Shown here: piece after piece, positions 1-12,488 of the stretch
Numbering within the stretch: position 1 is the first letter of the stretch
Layout of the letters: each line of letters starts with the position of its first letter
Assembly (NCBI GenBank): GCA_963921935.1
Contig: OY998185.1
Span: 30,844,487-30,908,486 of the forward strand
Reading direction: 5' to 3'
DNA: 64,000 nt
Origin: Galeruca laticollis
Taxonomy: Eukaryota; Arthropoda; Insecta; Coleoptera; Chrysomelidae
The notes under the pieces: generated by a model
The model's input: the letters and a program-made list of their open reading frames with translations, nothing else
Databases searched by the model: none
Told to the model about the DNA's origin: nothing
Program-made: the position numbers and the translations under genes

Positions 1-54
1 ACTATTAAATCATTGAGAATTGAATATATTATAATATATTATAATATATATATA

Positions 55-1387
55 CGAGGGCAATTCAGAAACTAACCTCCGATTGGTCACAGTGCGGGTA
101 GTGGGGGGAGTAGCGCGCCATCTGTGCATTCACACGCTCAGCAGGTCAGTCGGCATCAAGCCGTAGTCGAGTGAACATCGTACCTGCGCTAGTCTAGTTT
201 TTGTGGCAGTTTGAAATGTGTGCTGCAATAGAAAATCCCGCCAAATGTGAAGTGCGTGCTGTTATAAGGTTTTTTACAGCCAAAGGATACTCTGCAGCAG
301 CTATTCATCGTGAGCTATGTGCCGTGTACGGGCCAAAAGTTATGAGTGAAGGAGTTGTCCGTGAATGGGTACGTTTATTTAAAAGTGGACGAGAAAACGT
401 TCATGATGAAGAGAGGAGTGGTAGACCATCCTTGGTGACTGACGAACTCGTTCAGACAGTTGATGCAAAAGTTCGTGAAAATCGACGTTTCACAATGGCG
501 GAGTTGTCTACTGATTTTCCACAGATTTCTAAGACTCTTTTGTACGAGATAGTGACAGCAAGATTGGGTTACCGTAAGTTCTGTGCACGATGGGTGCCCA
601 AAATTCTTACCGACCACCACAAAAGTCAAAGAATGGCCTCTGCATTAGACTTTCTGTCACGTTATGAGGACGAAGGAGAACCATTGTTAAACAGAATCGT
701 GACCGGTGACGAAACCTGGATTAAGTACGTGAACCCTGAGACAAAAGAACAATCAAAGATGTGGGCACATTCAGATTCGCCTACCAAACCAAAAAAAGCC
801 CGGCAAGATTTTTCTGCCAGAAAACTGATGGCAACGGTGTTTTGGGATGCCAAAGGGGTGTTGTTGGCTGAATTCATGGAACGTGGGACGACCATTAATC
901 AAGACGTGTACTGTGAAACACTAAAAACATTACGACGGGCTATACAGAACAAACGCCGTGGTATGCTGACTTCCGGTATCGTTTTTTTGCACGATAACGC
1001 CCGTCCTCACTCTGCTCGCAGAACAACAGCCCTTCTTGAGTCCTTCAAGTGGGACGTTTTCAACCATCCACCTTACAGCCCAGATCTGGCGCCAAGCGAT
1101 TATCACCTCTTCATGCATATGAAGAAATGGCTCGGGTCCCAGCGGTTTGATGACGACGAAGAGCTCAAAGATGCGGTCACAGGCTGGCTCAAGGCACAAG
1201 CGGGTGATTTTTATGCAGAAGGAATTTCAAAGCTTGTGAAGAGATACGATAAGTGCCTCAATCGTTATGGAGACTATGTCGAAAAATAGTGCAAAGATGT
1301 AGTTGTAAGATGTATATATTAAAATATTTTTACTTACCTTGGTGTATTTTTTTCAATCAACCGGAGGTTAGTTTCTGAATTACCCTC

Positions 1388-1388
<1 letters not shown>
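55..1388 (+). mobile_element. Complete mariner (DD34D) DNA transposon
   Basis: The ends are terminal inverted repeats of about 28 bp (cgagggcaattcagaaacta... on the left; the complement at 1361-1388), with one mismatch seen. Each end is flanked by TA (53-54 and 1389-1390), as expected of the Tc1/mariner superfamily. The 1334-bp length is normal for mariner. The single transposase frame is open from end to end, so this copy could be young or active. A (TA)n tract follows the right end directly. Confidence 0.93.
216..1289 (+). CDS. Mariner transposase, apparently intact
   Basis: This enzyme cuts and pastes the surrounding mariner element by binding its inverted repeats. The first ATG in frame is at 216; a few upstream codons (from 201) have no ATG. 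The product is about 357 aa, close to the usual 345-350. The N-terminal half holds paired helix-turn-helix DNA-binding segments (residues about 10-110) and the linker motif RWVPKIL, a variant of the family WVPHEL. The catalytic domain shows TGDETW (first Asp), HDNARPHSA (second Asp) and YSPDLAPSDYHLF (third Asp), with 34 residues between the second and third, so it is a DD34D mariner. No stop or frameshift is seen. It lies on the strand opposite the host gene hep, downstream of hep exon 5. Confidence 0.95.
   Translation: MCAAIENPAKCEVRAVIRFFTAKGYSAAAIHRELCAVYGPKVMSEGVVREWVRLFKSGRENVHDEERSGRPSLVTDELVQTVDAKVRENRRFTMAELSTDFPQISKTLLYEIVTARLGYRKFCARWVPKILTDHHKSQRMASALDFLSRYEDEGEPLLNRIVTGDETWIKYVNPETKEQSKMWAHSDSPTKPKKARQDFSARKLMATVFWDAKGVLLAEFMERGTTINQDVYCETLKTLRRAIQNKRRGMLTSGIVFLHDNARPHSARRTTALLESFKWDVFNHPPYSPDLAPSDYHLFMHMKKWLGSQRFDDDEELKDAVTGWLKAQAGDFYAEGISKLVKRYDKCLNRYGDYVEK

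Positions 1389-1450
<62 letters not shown>
1389..1450. repeat. (TA)n microsatellite
   Basis: A nearly perfect TA dinucleotide run of about 60 bp begins at the TA target duplication of the mariner element. The insertion may have landed in a pre-existing TA tract. Confidence 0.95.
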
Positions 1451-1453
<3 letters not shown>

Positions 1454-2309
1454 CAAAGGTCTTGTCAATTGTAGGTCAAACGATATCAGTTGTCTCACAA
1501 TAGGTTAATAATATTTGTTGAATCATTTCTAGTAACCAACAAATCAGTAATGTAATACCTACTCTTCAAAATTTCATCCGCTTGTTATATAACTTTCGGA
1601 AAACTTCTTAAAACAAAGCGAATGAGGAAGTAAAAATGCATCAATAACTATAAGTATACTATACACAAATTTAGTCTTTCTGCAGTAAAAGTTTAATCCC
1701 AAATCCCTAATACCTACACCTCTGATAGGAGGTGTCAGTTAGCTTTTGAAATTATCTCTAGTTTTTTGTTTTTGGTTTATGTATCTCAAGGGGTTAACAT
1801 TGACACCGAAACAAAAAATTGTTTTATATAGATCTTAAAACTACACTAACTATAGATGTTTTAGAAATTAGATTACTCTAAACATGTTACGAAATTAGTA
1901 GAGGAAGTCATCCAGAAGCCATTAAGTATCCACGCGTTACGTGACCCATGGCTCATGCTTGATATTGTACTTAGGAAATGTCGATGGAGTTACAACCTGC
2001 TGATTCATGGTCAAGCATGGCATTGTACATTGTTTTTGATGATTATGCAAAATTGCATATTTTTAGGTTGCATTTATTTTATCGATTATAAACCATGTTG
2101 ATAGTTCATGTGTTTTTATTGTCCTAATTGTCTTTTTAAAAAGGGACTCATAGGACAGTAACCACGAATGATTGTAATGTGTTTTCTCGTCATTTATGAA
2201 GAGATAGTTGGATCAATCAAGTGTACCTTAGTGGTAATTCTATGCATGTGGTATTGCCATACATTCAAAAATATTTATTTGGTTTTTGGTTTGAGCTGTT
2301 CTAGCCCCA
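1451..2309. other. No recognisable gene
   Basis: AT-rich sequence without a convincing reading frame. Its right part (from about 1900) may be the decayed 3' continuation of the Pif1/Helitron relic next to it, but no terminal hairpin could be assigned. Confidence 0.5.
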
Positions 2310-2765
2310 CTAAAGTGTAAGGAAACTACCAGCATTTAAGAGATTAAGTTCAAGTTTTGAGTATGTATTCAATCATTCTACTAGCTCCAATTGTCCATGT
2401 GAAAAGCATTCAGTCGTTAAGTCAATTCCAGCAACTTTTAAAGTTTGACCTTGTGCTTTGTTAATAATCATTCCAAATACTTATTTTATTGGAAATTGGA
2501 GCCGTTTGAACTGAAAAGGCAATTCTGAAGGTATCATAGGAATTCTTGGTATAAAAACAGTTTCACCAGTTCCGTAGCCAGTCAATTTTTCTTTTTCAAA
2601 TTGACTACTTTCGAGTCTTGTACCATCGCATAGTTTTGGTGGATTTATATTTCTTAGTAATATAATACTTTTAATACTAATTTATGCGGCGGAATTCCCA
2701 GAGGTGTGAAAGAATTTAAAAACTCAGTTGGATAATGTACTACCTCTACCTCTAAAATATCAAAA
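2310..2765 (-). pseudogene. Pif1-like / Helitron helicase C-terminal relic
   Basis: Read on the minus strand, broken frames match the C-terminal part of Pif1-family helicases as found in Helitrons. In order: a segment YPTEFLNS, then GIPPHKLVLK, then NPPKLCDGTRLES (in part out of frame), then LPFQFKRLQFPIK, then INKAQGQTLK, then CFSHGQLE. These correspond to the domain 2B region and the conserved INKSQGQT and SHGQLY motifs near the end of the helicase. Several stops and frameshifts separate them, so it is a dead remnant. No Walker A part is visible next to it. A second, non-overlapping helicase relic with the N-terminal motifs lies at 13.4-14.1 kb. Confidence 0.72.
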
Positions 2766-3376
2766 TCAACGCAATTGCAACCTTCCAACAACACCCAAAA
2801 AGAAAACAGACACCTTCCAGTATCACATCTATTATAGCAGTATGTACGTTATCGCTTATATGTGAGTTGACTGCCGGGAATACCATTTCCTTAGATGAAA
2901 AATTGCGAGAAAAAAGCGGAATTATTACAAGCTCGATCGAAATACATATAATACATTTAAGTTGGTGATACCTACTAAGCTTAGATGCGACTTCAAAATA
3001 TGCCAACAAGTTCAGAATTTGTGAAATAGATACACATAATTGAATATTTGGAGAGCAAATAGGGAATAGGCATTGTAATTAATATATGATAAGAGAAGTC
3101 ATTATAATAACATCTAGAAAATGTAGGCATAAAACACTTGAACTATTGTATTTAAATATTTGAACGAATAATTGGCAAGGATGATAAATACGTAATTTAG
3201 CTGGAAAATGCGAGATATTTTCAAGAAGCAGTAGATTTGTTTGATAAAAAATGTAATAATTCTGTATATTTCAAAATATGGATTATCTCGAAATTTACTC
3301 AAATTTAGTGTAATAGAATGTATAAAAAAATTAAAAAGTAATATCTCATCCATAGCTCAAATGTGACTAGTATTAC
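2766..3376. other. No recognisable gene
   Basis: AT-rich intergenic sequence. Short open frames on the minus strand show no motif I can assign. Confidence 0.5.
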
Positions 3377-3462
3377 AACTAATGAAAAACTCAAAGTCAA
3401 AATGTAACAAAGTTATTTTATTATAATGAAGTTTTACAAAGCCTCCATAAGCTGAGCAACTA

Positions 3463-3489
3463 GTTTCGGCCCACAATGGCCATCTTCAG
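3463..3489 (-). ncRNA. Hammerhead-like core (Penelope-type)
   Basis: On the minus strand: CTGAAGA, one extra T, a GGCC/GGCC stem II with loop ATTGTG, then GAAAC. This matches the CUGANGA...GAAA core of a hammerhead ribozyme with one unpaired base at the foot of stem II. Stems I and III are not obvious, so activity is doubtful. Confidence 0.45.
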
Positions 3490-4117
3490 GCTACAAAGAA
3501 TGTTTGGGTTTAGTGAACAAGATAAAAAGCCATTCTGCTTCCTTAAGTCGACCTTTTTACCGCTCATTACATCCCTATCCACGGGTTTCCATAACCAATT
3601 CTCTGTTCTAAGGATTGACCCTCCTCGCTTAGTTGTCCTTTCTTATTTAGATGTTGGATATTATAATTGCTAACCTCTTTTCGTTTCCTCCATATTCCAT
3701 TCTCGTAATAAGAGTTGGTATTTTTTAATTAAGGGAAATATTCCCCTTCCCATTTTTATCATCAGGACTCTAATTATATTGAATTGTAGTTCAAATTTAT
3801 TCCTCTACCCTACCTACAACTATACAATGTTATCGTAATTTTTATTTTTCTATCACTTCACTTCCTTTACATAATTTCTCGCCTCCCCCTATTTTTTTAT
3901 ATGTCACAAGATATTACAACTCAAATCCTAAGTTTAAAATATTTTTATAAATACACCTTAATTACCCAAAACATTTTTAACCCCCATTTCTTACATCCTT
4001 CCCTTCGTCGACGTTGATGTGTGGACGTTTGTTACCCCACTAATAATTATTTTCATTTAGGTAAGATATACAGATTGTTTAATGTTTTCTTCCTTAAACC
4101 CAAACATTCTTTGTAGC

Positions 4118-4144
4118 CCGAAGATGGCCATTGTGGGCCGAAGC
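4118..4144 (+). ncRNA. Hammerhead-like core, mutated copy
   Basis: Plus-strand partner of the motif at 3463-3489, in the opposite arm of the inverted repeat. The core reads CCGAAGA...GAAGC, with two changes from the other arm at positions expected to be invariant, so it is probably inactive. Confidence 0.4.
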
Positions 4145-4589
4145 TAGTTGCTCAGTTTATGGAGGCTTTGTAAAACTTCATTATAATAAAATAACTTTGT
4201 GACATTTTGACTTTTAGTTTTTCATTAGTTGGTATATAATAGTTATTTACGATATCTTAGAGTTTCATATTATGATAAGCTATGGAAATATTGTCAAACG
4301 AATATTGTAAAAAAATGTATTTGCTATAAAATTTTTAATTTTGGCAAAATTAAATAATCACCAGTTTAATAGACGTTTTTTGATGTGTCAAAGATGAAGT
4401 TAGGGTTCATAACTGAAATTAATGATTTTGGTAAGAAAAAGCATAGTAGTCTTGTTATACAATAGTATTGCGTTAGTTGCTAGGTGCTCTGTTTGTTAGA
4501 AATTGAATTAAATAATAATAACAGGCTTCATATAGTGATTTTTGGAGAATTTTAATTCAAAATTGTGAAAATAAAATATAAATAATTAT

Positions 4590-5659
4590 GAAGAAAACAG
4601 GTCCTTAGACATAGAATTTGCATCCAACGAACCATTAATTCCTACAAAATCTAGAAATATATATGAAACAGAGTACCGGCCAATCGAAGATTGGTGCAAA
4701 TTAAAAACTGTCGATGGTGTTTCAGAAAAGGTTTTATTAGCCTACATTTGCGAAAGATTCGCAGTTGAAAAACCATCTTCAATATGGACTCGCTATTCCA
4801 AGTTAAGGTCCACTATTTCGACGAAGGGAAACTTAGATATTAACAAATATACCCAGCTCATGGCTTTCTTCAAACATAAAAGTGAATGGTATAATCCAAA
4901 AAAGTCGGGCATTGTTTCCAAAAAATAAATACATGCATTTTTAAAAGAAGCCAACGATCAAGATTATTTAGATAAAGTTTAGATTAGTTTATTTGACATG
5001 TCTGTTTCCAAAATGTTACCAGTCTGTCTATCGAAACGATGACATTTCTTTCAAAATTTTATCTTTTTATAGGTGCCCTTAATTATTGATGTTTTTGGAG
5101 CCTGTCATAGAGAGGAACTCACGAATTTGAATCGTTTATTAAGATTGAAATACCAAATACAAAAATTAAACGAGTTTGCAGTTACTATAGGAAACATTGA
5201 CGGTTTTAACTGTACTTTCCAACCTGTAGGTGGAGGAGGACTTTTGGGTGCATGCCAAAATAAATTGCTGCTTTCCTAACACTACCAAATCAGAAGGATC
5301 CACTGAGCAATGTATCTGAAGATCCTTCGCATCTCTTTTTGCTAGCGCCGGTGCAGGTGTGCACACTTTAAAAAGACATGGAGGGTGAAAATGCACTACT
5401 GTAGGTGAAGGATATGTAGAAACATCTACAGAAAATAAAGAGAATAGCTAGTGAAATTATGGGAAATCACATTAGTCCCATTGAAAGTATTGGTACACCT
5501 GGACCTGCTGCCTCTACACCTGCAGGACTTAGTAAATACATGGGAAAACAACATATTCCCACTGAAATGTCTGTTGAAAATATTTCATCCCTAGCGTCCA
5601 CACCTGCAGGACTTGATATTAGCAACTATAAAGATTCTGTTATTAATGTTTATGAATAG
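4590..5659 (+). pseudogene. Crypton-like tyrosine recombinase relic
   Basis: Broken plus-strand frames resemble insect tyrosine recombinases of Crypton-type DNA transposons. The N-terminal core-binding part is seen from about 4620 (motifs YRPIEDWCKL, VLLAYICERF, SIWTRYSKLRSTI, KSGIVSKK followed by a stop). A second block at 5073 has GACHREELTNL, carrying the first catalytic Arg. The C-terminal block at about 5330-5430 has GVHTLKRHGG and EGYVETSTENK, carrying the catalytic His and the likely Tyr nucleophile. The tail (5459-5659) is Thr/Pro/Ala-rich and open. The Trp usually following RHGG is a stop here, and the region before it is out of frame. The enzyme is therefore dead. I recognise the family by its RHGGW/GYVE signature. 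Confidence 0.62.
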
Positions 5660-6374
5660 TATATTACAATATTAGTTATGTAGCTTTGATGATGGCTAAT
5701 AACAAATTTTGGAAAAACTACTTGCCCCTAATTTTGTAATTCCACTTTCCAAAAATAGGTTACATGATGTTATTTGAAAAAAGTGGCATATTGGGAGTTT
5801 CAGAACTTTACTGTATGAGTGAGATAAAATACGTCATTATAACATTCAAGTGACAACTGTACAATTCGACATCAAATATTAATAGTACATAAAATATCAT
5901 TACCATTGGATAAAATATTACATCTACAAATGAAAACCTTAGACTTGACGAATACTGCTATGAGTGTATGGAAACACTAAGAATCCATAACTTCCTTTAA
6001 TGAACACATATCTGTAGAAGAGAAAAATGGTTGTTGTGTTCAGGTTTTAGTGTAATCGCATATTTCTAAAAGATATTAGTGTGTTTTGATTTCTTGGTAA
6101 TTAGCTATGAAAACGAGTATCATATAAAATTGGGAATCAGCTTGATGGTGCACTACCTCATACGTTCCCAGAGTAAGAGCTTATCTAAACTGTAGATATT
6201 GCCAAACAATAAAAGCTGATTCTTGTAATTACAATTGAAATTATTATGAAATTTGTACAAGTTCATAATTGAAAAATTACTAAATAATCTTACAGTATCA
6301 TCGTTTGACCTGTTAATTGAGAAACCATTGACATCATGAGGACATTCTGTACAATAATCAATATTAAAACTTAC
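5660..6374. other. hep intron sequence, no gene seen
   Basis: Downstream intron of hep on the minus strand, AT-rich. The next hep exon, which must begin by completing a TG- codon, was looked for here and further left and not found. Confidence 0.5.
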
Positions 6375-6598
6375 CAACAAGCTACAAAGTCTCTAAATTC
6401 AGCAGAAAATTCTTTATCAGTCGGTAGACTTGGCGGTGCCTGTCCTATTACTTTGCTAAGCATTTCAAAATCAGTCTTGCAATCTTGATAAGGGAACACT
6501 CCCGTCGCCATTTCTACGAGAGTAATGCCGAGGGACCAAACATCTGCTCTAACATCATAATCAGGATTTTTAGGATCTGGTGGCTCGATTCGTTCAGG
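6375..6598 (-). CDS. hep: hep exon 5: kinase C-lobe
   Basis: 224 nt, entered at phase 0 after an AG acceptor (6600-6599) and left at phase 2 through GTAAGT (6374-6369). It encodes PERIEPPDPKNPDYDVRADV, WSLGITLVEMATG and the FPYQDCKTDFEML segment of subdomains VIII-X. It starts exactly where exon 4 ends (AAYMA then PE). The last visible residues are DFVAC plus TG of a split codon. Confidence 0.94.
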
Positions 6599-9500
6599 CT
6601 GTGAAAAATGATTGATTTAAGTTGAATTCTTAAGGTCAAAATTCCAATTTTGACATAAAAGTATAGTTGGGAGTGATACTTGAAGAAAAGTACATGTTAC
6701 TCATGATCTGTTCTAAAAATTATAAATTTCTTTAAAGCAAGAAAGTCTTGCATAAAAAATAACGATTATTAAATCATACACACAGTATTAGCCACAAAAC
6801 CAATTATAATGAATAATACAAGAGTAACTCTATCTAAAAACAATAATGAGTTGGGTATAACTGATATCTGACATGCAAATTGTGCACGGTTAACTGTGCA
6901 TATGGTACAAGATATTTTGAAGATGAATTCGATAAGTGTATTGAATGACCTAGATAACCCGGTAAACTACGTCTATATACTTATATACAATAATATGTCT
7001 CCCTAAGTTGGAATCATATGGAAAACTTTTTTATTATTAATTTTAGGAAAAAAAGTTATTCTTCATAAAAAGTTCTGCATAATACAGTCATCAAATATCA
7101 AATTTTTTAGTCGTATACGAGGTTTGTCAAAAAGTTGAGTTTTACTCAAGAGTAAAGTACCTTTAAATTTGACAATATCAAAAAAATTTAGTAAAAAGTT
7201 GATCAGAATTAAAAATTGCGTTTAAATATGTAATTACATTCATTTACATTAATAAAATTATTTTGAAAACGTATGTCTACAATTATGCAAATTTAACTGT
7301 AGTTACATGTAATCTATGATACACGGACAAACAAATAATTTGGTGATAGACGGAAATGTTAACAGTAAATTTCAAACCGCGCTAGAATTTATAAGAAACA
7401 TAAAAATGGTAGCGTTATTAACTGATGAGAAAATAAAAATTATTTTGAATGTCGGAGATTACTATAAAACGCATAGAGAAGTAGCAAATATTTTCAATAA
7501 TAGACATCCCAATAAAAATTTAACCCAATCAACTGTAACGAAAATAGTAAATAAATTTAGAAGAACTGGAAGTATTAAAAATAATTTTAATGGAAAACGT
7601 CGAAAACTGGTTGCTGATGAGAATACGCAGTTTGATGTAATCCTATCTGTTGTAGCAAATCCAAAATTGTCATTAAGCAAAAGAAAGTCGTAGTTACAAC
7701 AAAATGTACGTAAAAATACAGTGGCAAGAAATTTAAAACTGAATAAATACAAACCAAAAATCGTACGCATAATAAAAGAAAGGGATTATGATAAGCGCTT
7801 TGATTTTTGCTCTCTCATCCAAGGTGAGTTAGAGGAGGACCCTTTTTTTACGAGGCATATAATTTTTTCCGATGAGGCGACATTTTCGTTAAATGGAACT
7901 GTCTCGTCGCAACATTGTCGCTGATGGTCTGAGGAAAATCCCAATTTTGTATTAAAGTCTCATGACCTATATTCGTTTAAGACGACCGTGTGGTGTGACA
8001 TTTATAATAACAAAGTAATAGGACCTTTTTTTCACGAATCTATGAATGCCGAACGTTATTTACAGTTTTAACAAAATTCATGGACGAACTACCCTTAATA
8101 GAACGTCAATGTATTTGGTACCAACAAGACGGTGTCGTATGCCACAGTACAATAAATGTTAGGAACTGTCTTGAAAATTTGTTCCATGGAAAAATTATTC
8201 ACAGATATTCTGATCTCTTTTGGCCTGCTAGATCCCCTGACCTACCTCCCCTTGAATAATTTTTATGGGGTTACCTGAAACAAAAAGTTTACCAGAAAGC
8301 GCCGTTTCAAGATGTTAACCCCTTGGATAGGATACTTTTAGAAACATGTCAAGAAATTTCTCCACAAATGATAAGGAATGTACTACGTGAATTTTCCAAT
8401 AACCAATAAGTGTATTGAACGAGAGGGTGGATATGACGAAGCATTGGTATGACTGAAAATTAAATTTGTTTGTTTCTGATAATAATATGTTAGTTTTATA
8501 ACTTATTGGAATGTATTCTATTATTTGCAAAATAGATGAATATGCACTTATTACGCGTTTCAATTGCAAAATTATTAGAAAACATCGAAAAACTTAAAGG
8601 TTATCATGTGTTTCATAATCACAAGAGATAAAAGTTCATTGTTAAATTTAAAGGTACTTTACTCTTGAATAAAACTCATATTTTTTGACAAACCTCGTAT
8701 ACGACCAAATAATTTGTTATTTGATGACTGCATTTTAGGTTTTAGATAATGCAGAACTTTTTATGAAGAATAACTTTTTTCCTAAAATTAATAATAAAAA
8801 AGTTCTCTAATCTCTAATCCGAACTGAAGAGTACACCCTCCGACAACCTCTCTTGGTTCGTGTAGTTACACAAGCGAGAAGTAGTCAGCTGGCGCCATCT
8901 TCACTTTCAGTTGCGAACCAATACCTCAGATAAATGCGACCGTATTAGTCGTATTAAATAAAAATGAATATAATTTCATAAAATACGAGGTGCTATATGA
9001 AATATAAATTTCGATTTTCTACTACACCTGTTTTAGTCGAAATTTCAATAATTTCGACTTATTGGCCTGACCGTTCTTCGAAGGGCAAAACAACTACATT
9101 CCTGGCTAATACCACGCAGAATATTGAATTACATCCCCTTCGAAAACCGTGACGTCGATCGGCCATTTTGCCGATACGGACATCTGTGGTGATTCGCAAC
9201 TGATAGCGGAAGAGCATAGTACACTTACGCGTTTCGACCTTCTTGGGTCTCTTCAAGAGTGCCGTAATGCCTTTCAGTTCAGAATCTCTAATCCGAACTG
9301 AAGATTACACCCTCCGACAACCTCTCTTGGTTCGTGTAGTCAGTTGACTACTTCTCGCTTGTGTAACTACACGAACCAAGAGACGTTGTCGGAGGGTGTA
9401 ATCTTCAGTTCGGATTAGAGATTCTGAACTGGAAGGCATTACGGCACTCTTGAAGAGACCCAAGAAGGTCGAAACGCGTAAGTGTACTATGCTCTTCCGC

Positions 9501-10214
9501 TATCAGTTGCGAATCACCACAGATGTCCGTATCGGCAAAATGGCCGATCGACGTCACGGTTTTCGAAGGGGATGTAATTCAATATTCTGCGTGGTATTAG
9601 CCAGGAATGTAGTTGTTTTGCCCTTCGAAAAACGGTCAGGCCAATAAGTCGAAATTATTGAAATTTCGACTAAAACAGGTGTAGTAGAAAATCGAAATTT
9701 ATATTTCATATAGCACCTCGTATTTTATGAAATTATATTCTTTTTTATTTAATACGACTAATACGGTCGCATTTATCTGAGGTGTTGGTTCGCAACTGAA
9801 AGTGAAGATGGCGCCAACTGACTACTTCTCGCTTGTGTAACTACACGAACCAAGAGAGGTTGTCGGAGGGTGTAATCTTCAGTTCGGATTAGAGATTCTG
9901 AACTGGAAGGCATTACGGCACTCTTGAAGAGACCCAAGAAGGTCGAAACGCGTAAGTGTACTATGCTCTTCCGCTATCAGTTGCGAATCACCACAGATGT
10001 CCGTATCGGCAAAATGGCCGATCGACGTCACGGTTCTCGAAGGGGATGTAATTCAATATTCTGCGTGGTATTAGCCAGGAATGTAGTTGTTTTGCCCTTC
10101 GAAGAACGGTCAGGCCAATAAGTCGAAATTATTGAAATTTCGACTAAAACAGGTGTAGTAGAAAATCGAAATTTATATTTCATATAGCACCTCGTATTTT
10201 ATGAAATCATATTC

Positions 10215-10250
<36 letters not shown>

Positions 10251-12120
10251 AAGCAGTTTCATTTGGTTGTATTCAATTTAATAATGATTAAAATGTCAGA
10301 AGGTATTGTGCATTCAATAAATTAGATGAAAGTTTACTATTAGAAATATCTTGCGAGTTTGCAAAATAAATAGAACGGCACAATCTATTTGTTGGTAAAA
10401 TTAACGCAAATATCGTGGAAAGGATTAGCAGTTTTTGAAAACAAGTAGAATTATCTCAAACTAGATATTCCTAATATTTAATAACCTAACAAATTGTGCT
10501 CATCCAGTTATTCAAGGGATATATCCAAATTAATTAAATACTTGAAAAGTCTTGAAAAGTTAAAGTATGTAATGAAAGTGCTTCAGAAGGTTATAATTTA
10601 GCATTAAATCAACAAGCTGATTAATGATATTCCCAGCATACTAAATCATTTTAAATAAATAAATTCAGAATTTCTTCATTTTCAAAATGAATGTAGATTC
10701 ACCAAATATGTTGGTAGTGGAAGTCTTACAAGGAGCTGCCAGTCAGAATCCAGAAATACTAAAACCAGCTGAATCCAAGTTGAAGAAATGGGAAACTCTT
10801 GCAGGCTTTTACACAACTCTCTTTACTGTAATTTCCAATCATTCCATTGATGTAGTAAATGTGCGTTGGATAGCTGTACTTTATATGAAAAAATGGCGTG
10901 GATATATATTGAAACAGACGATATACTGTTTGAATCATCAGAATCGAAAATATAGAAATCTGATTCAGATACAACGGAAATTAAAATTAATAATGCAGTA
11001 CATGATGTAATTTCAAAAGCATCCGTTGAAATTAGAATGAAATTCATAATAATTTAAAAGAAACGCGTCAAGTTTTCATATAGTTAGTAATTAGGTTATT
11101 TTATGCAAGGGATTTCAGGAATTTTAATAAATAGTAAATAAGTTATGTTAATATTTATATGTATAAAAATCTTCATCTCTATATATGCTAATTTCTAATA
11201 CAAAAATGTCATTTTCATGTTTCATATACGGCTTAAAAATTCATGGTTTATTGTAATATAAACAGCGAATCGTCGTTAATCACACAATATCTATACAATT
11301 CATACGATATAGAAAGGTTTCGATAGCAACCCGCAACGAGATAGATGATGATAGAAATCAAAAAAGTCAGTGGGATTTAAAAATGTCAAAGTTGGAAGTC
11401 GTATTATAATTGATCTCGTCAATAAGAACGATACAAAAAGTTGATATTCAAAGTATAGTAGAAAGAAATTTAAACCAATTTTATAATAATAATAATAATA
11501 ATTTGAAGATAATTGCAATATACAGGAGAGAAAAGTCATTTTGATTTAAAAACGTCAAAAAAGAGGCAAGGGATATTGTAATTTATTTCTACAAGGACGA
11601 CAAAACACGTTTATATTTGATAAACATGGAAATTTAAACCAATTTTATAATCATCAGAAGAAGAGAGAAGATAATTGTATATCCAGTTAAAGGATAGATA
11701 TCTTGGGGAAGAAATCAAGGCATTGCGTGTGAAATTTAAGAAGAGTTTTTCAATAATATTTTGGACAGTACAACAGAAAGAAATTGATAGTGAAGATTAG
11801 TTTGAAGTGGATACAAACTTAGTAAATAAAAGGTACCATTTTAAAATATTATATTAGAGATCTCTAAAAAAAAAGGCCTTCATTTAAAAAACATTTTAAT
11901 TGTTCCATAGTAATAGTAGTTTATTTTTTTGTAGTATATCTGTACACATTTTCTGTTTTAAAAAAATTCCTGAAATCATAAGTTTGTTCATTTTAATTTC
12001 ACAAACCAATAATTAGAGTAAATTTGAATAGCGCAATTGAACCCTACCCTTTGATAGAGTTGGTATACATGTTTAATGATTTTTCAGTTTCAAATAATAA
12101 ATAAATATAGGAAACCTATA

Positions 12121-12201
<81 letters not shown>

Positions 12202-12413
12202 GTATGAATAATCAAATGAACGTTCTGCCGAAGGTAAGATTTATTTGTTTTGCTCTTAAAATTCTTTTTGTAACTTGTACCATTTCTTTTAGTTTTAACA
12301 AAAAAATTTATTTCTGATGAAGGTCATGGAAAGACCGAAACGTTAGATAAAAATGTATTAACTACTAGTTAAATGTCTTTAAAAATGGTCTTCAATCCCA
12401 AGAATGCAAAATA

Positions 12414-12488
<75 letters not shown>

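Larger units (their letters stand above)
3377..4230. mobile_element. Inverted-repeat element, probably Penelope-type terminal repeats
   Basis: About 140 bp at 3377-3517 reappear as reverse complement at 4093-4230 with few mismatches, around an AT-rich 575-bp middle with no gene. Each arm carries a hammerhead-like core (3463-3489 minus, 4118-4144 plus), a feature of Penelope-like element pseudo-LTRs. Inverted pseudo-LTRs are common in that class, so this looks like a Penelope relic that lost its coding part. A MITE with long arms is the alternative. Confidence 0.6.

Noticed and set aside
6153..6380. 75-codon minus-strand frame overlapping the hep exon 5 donor
   Set aside because: It is intron sequence read past the splice donor GTAAGT.
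9450..9647. 65-codon open frame present three times in the 474-bp repeat
   Set aside because: Copies change amino acids as freely as silent sites and no family is recognised; it looks like a by-product of the repeat, so it is not listed as a gene.
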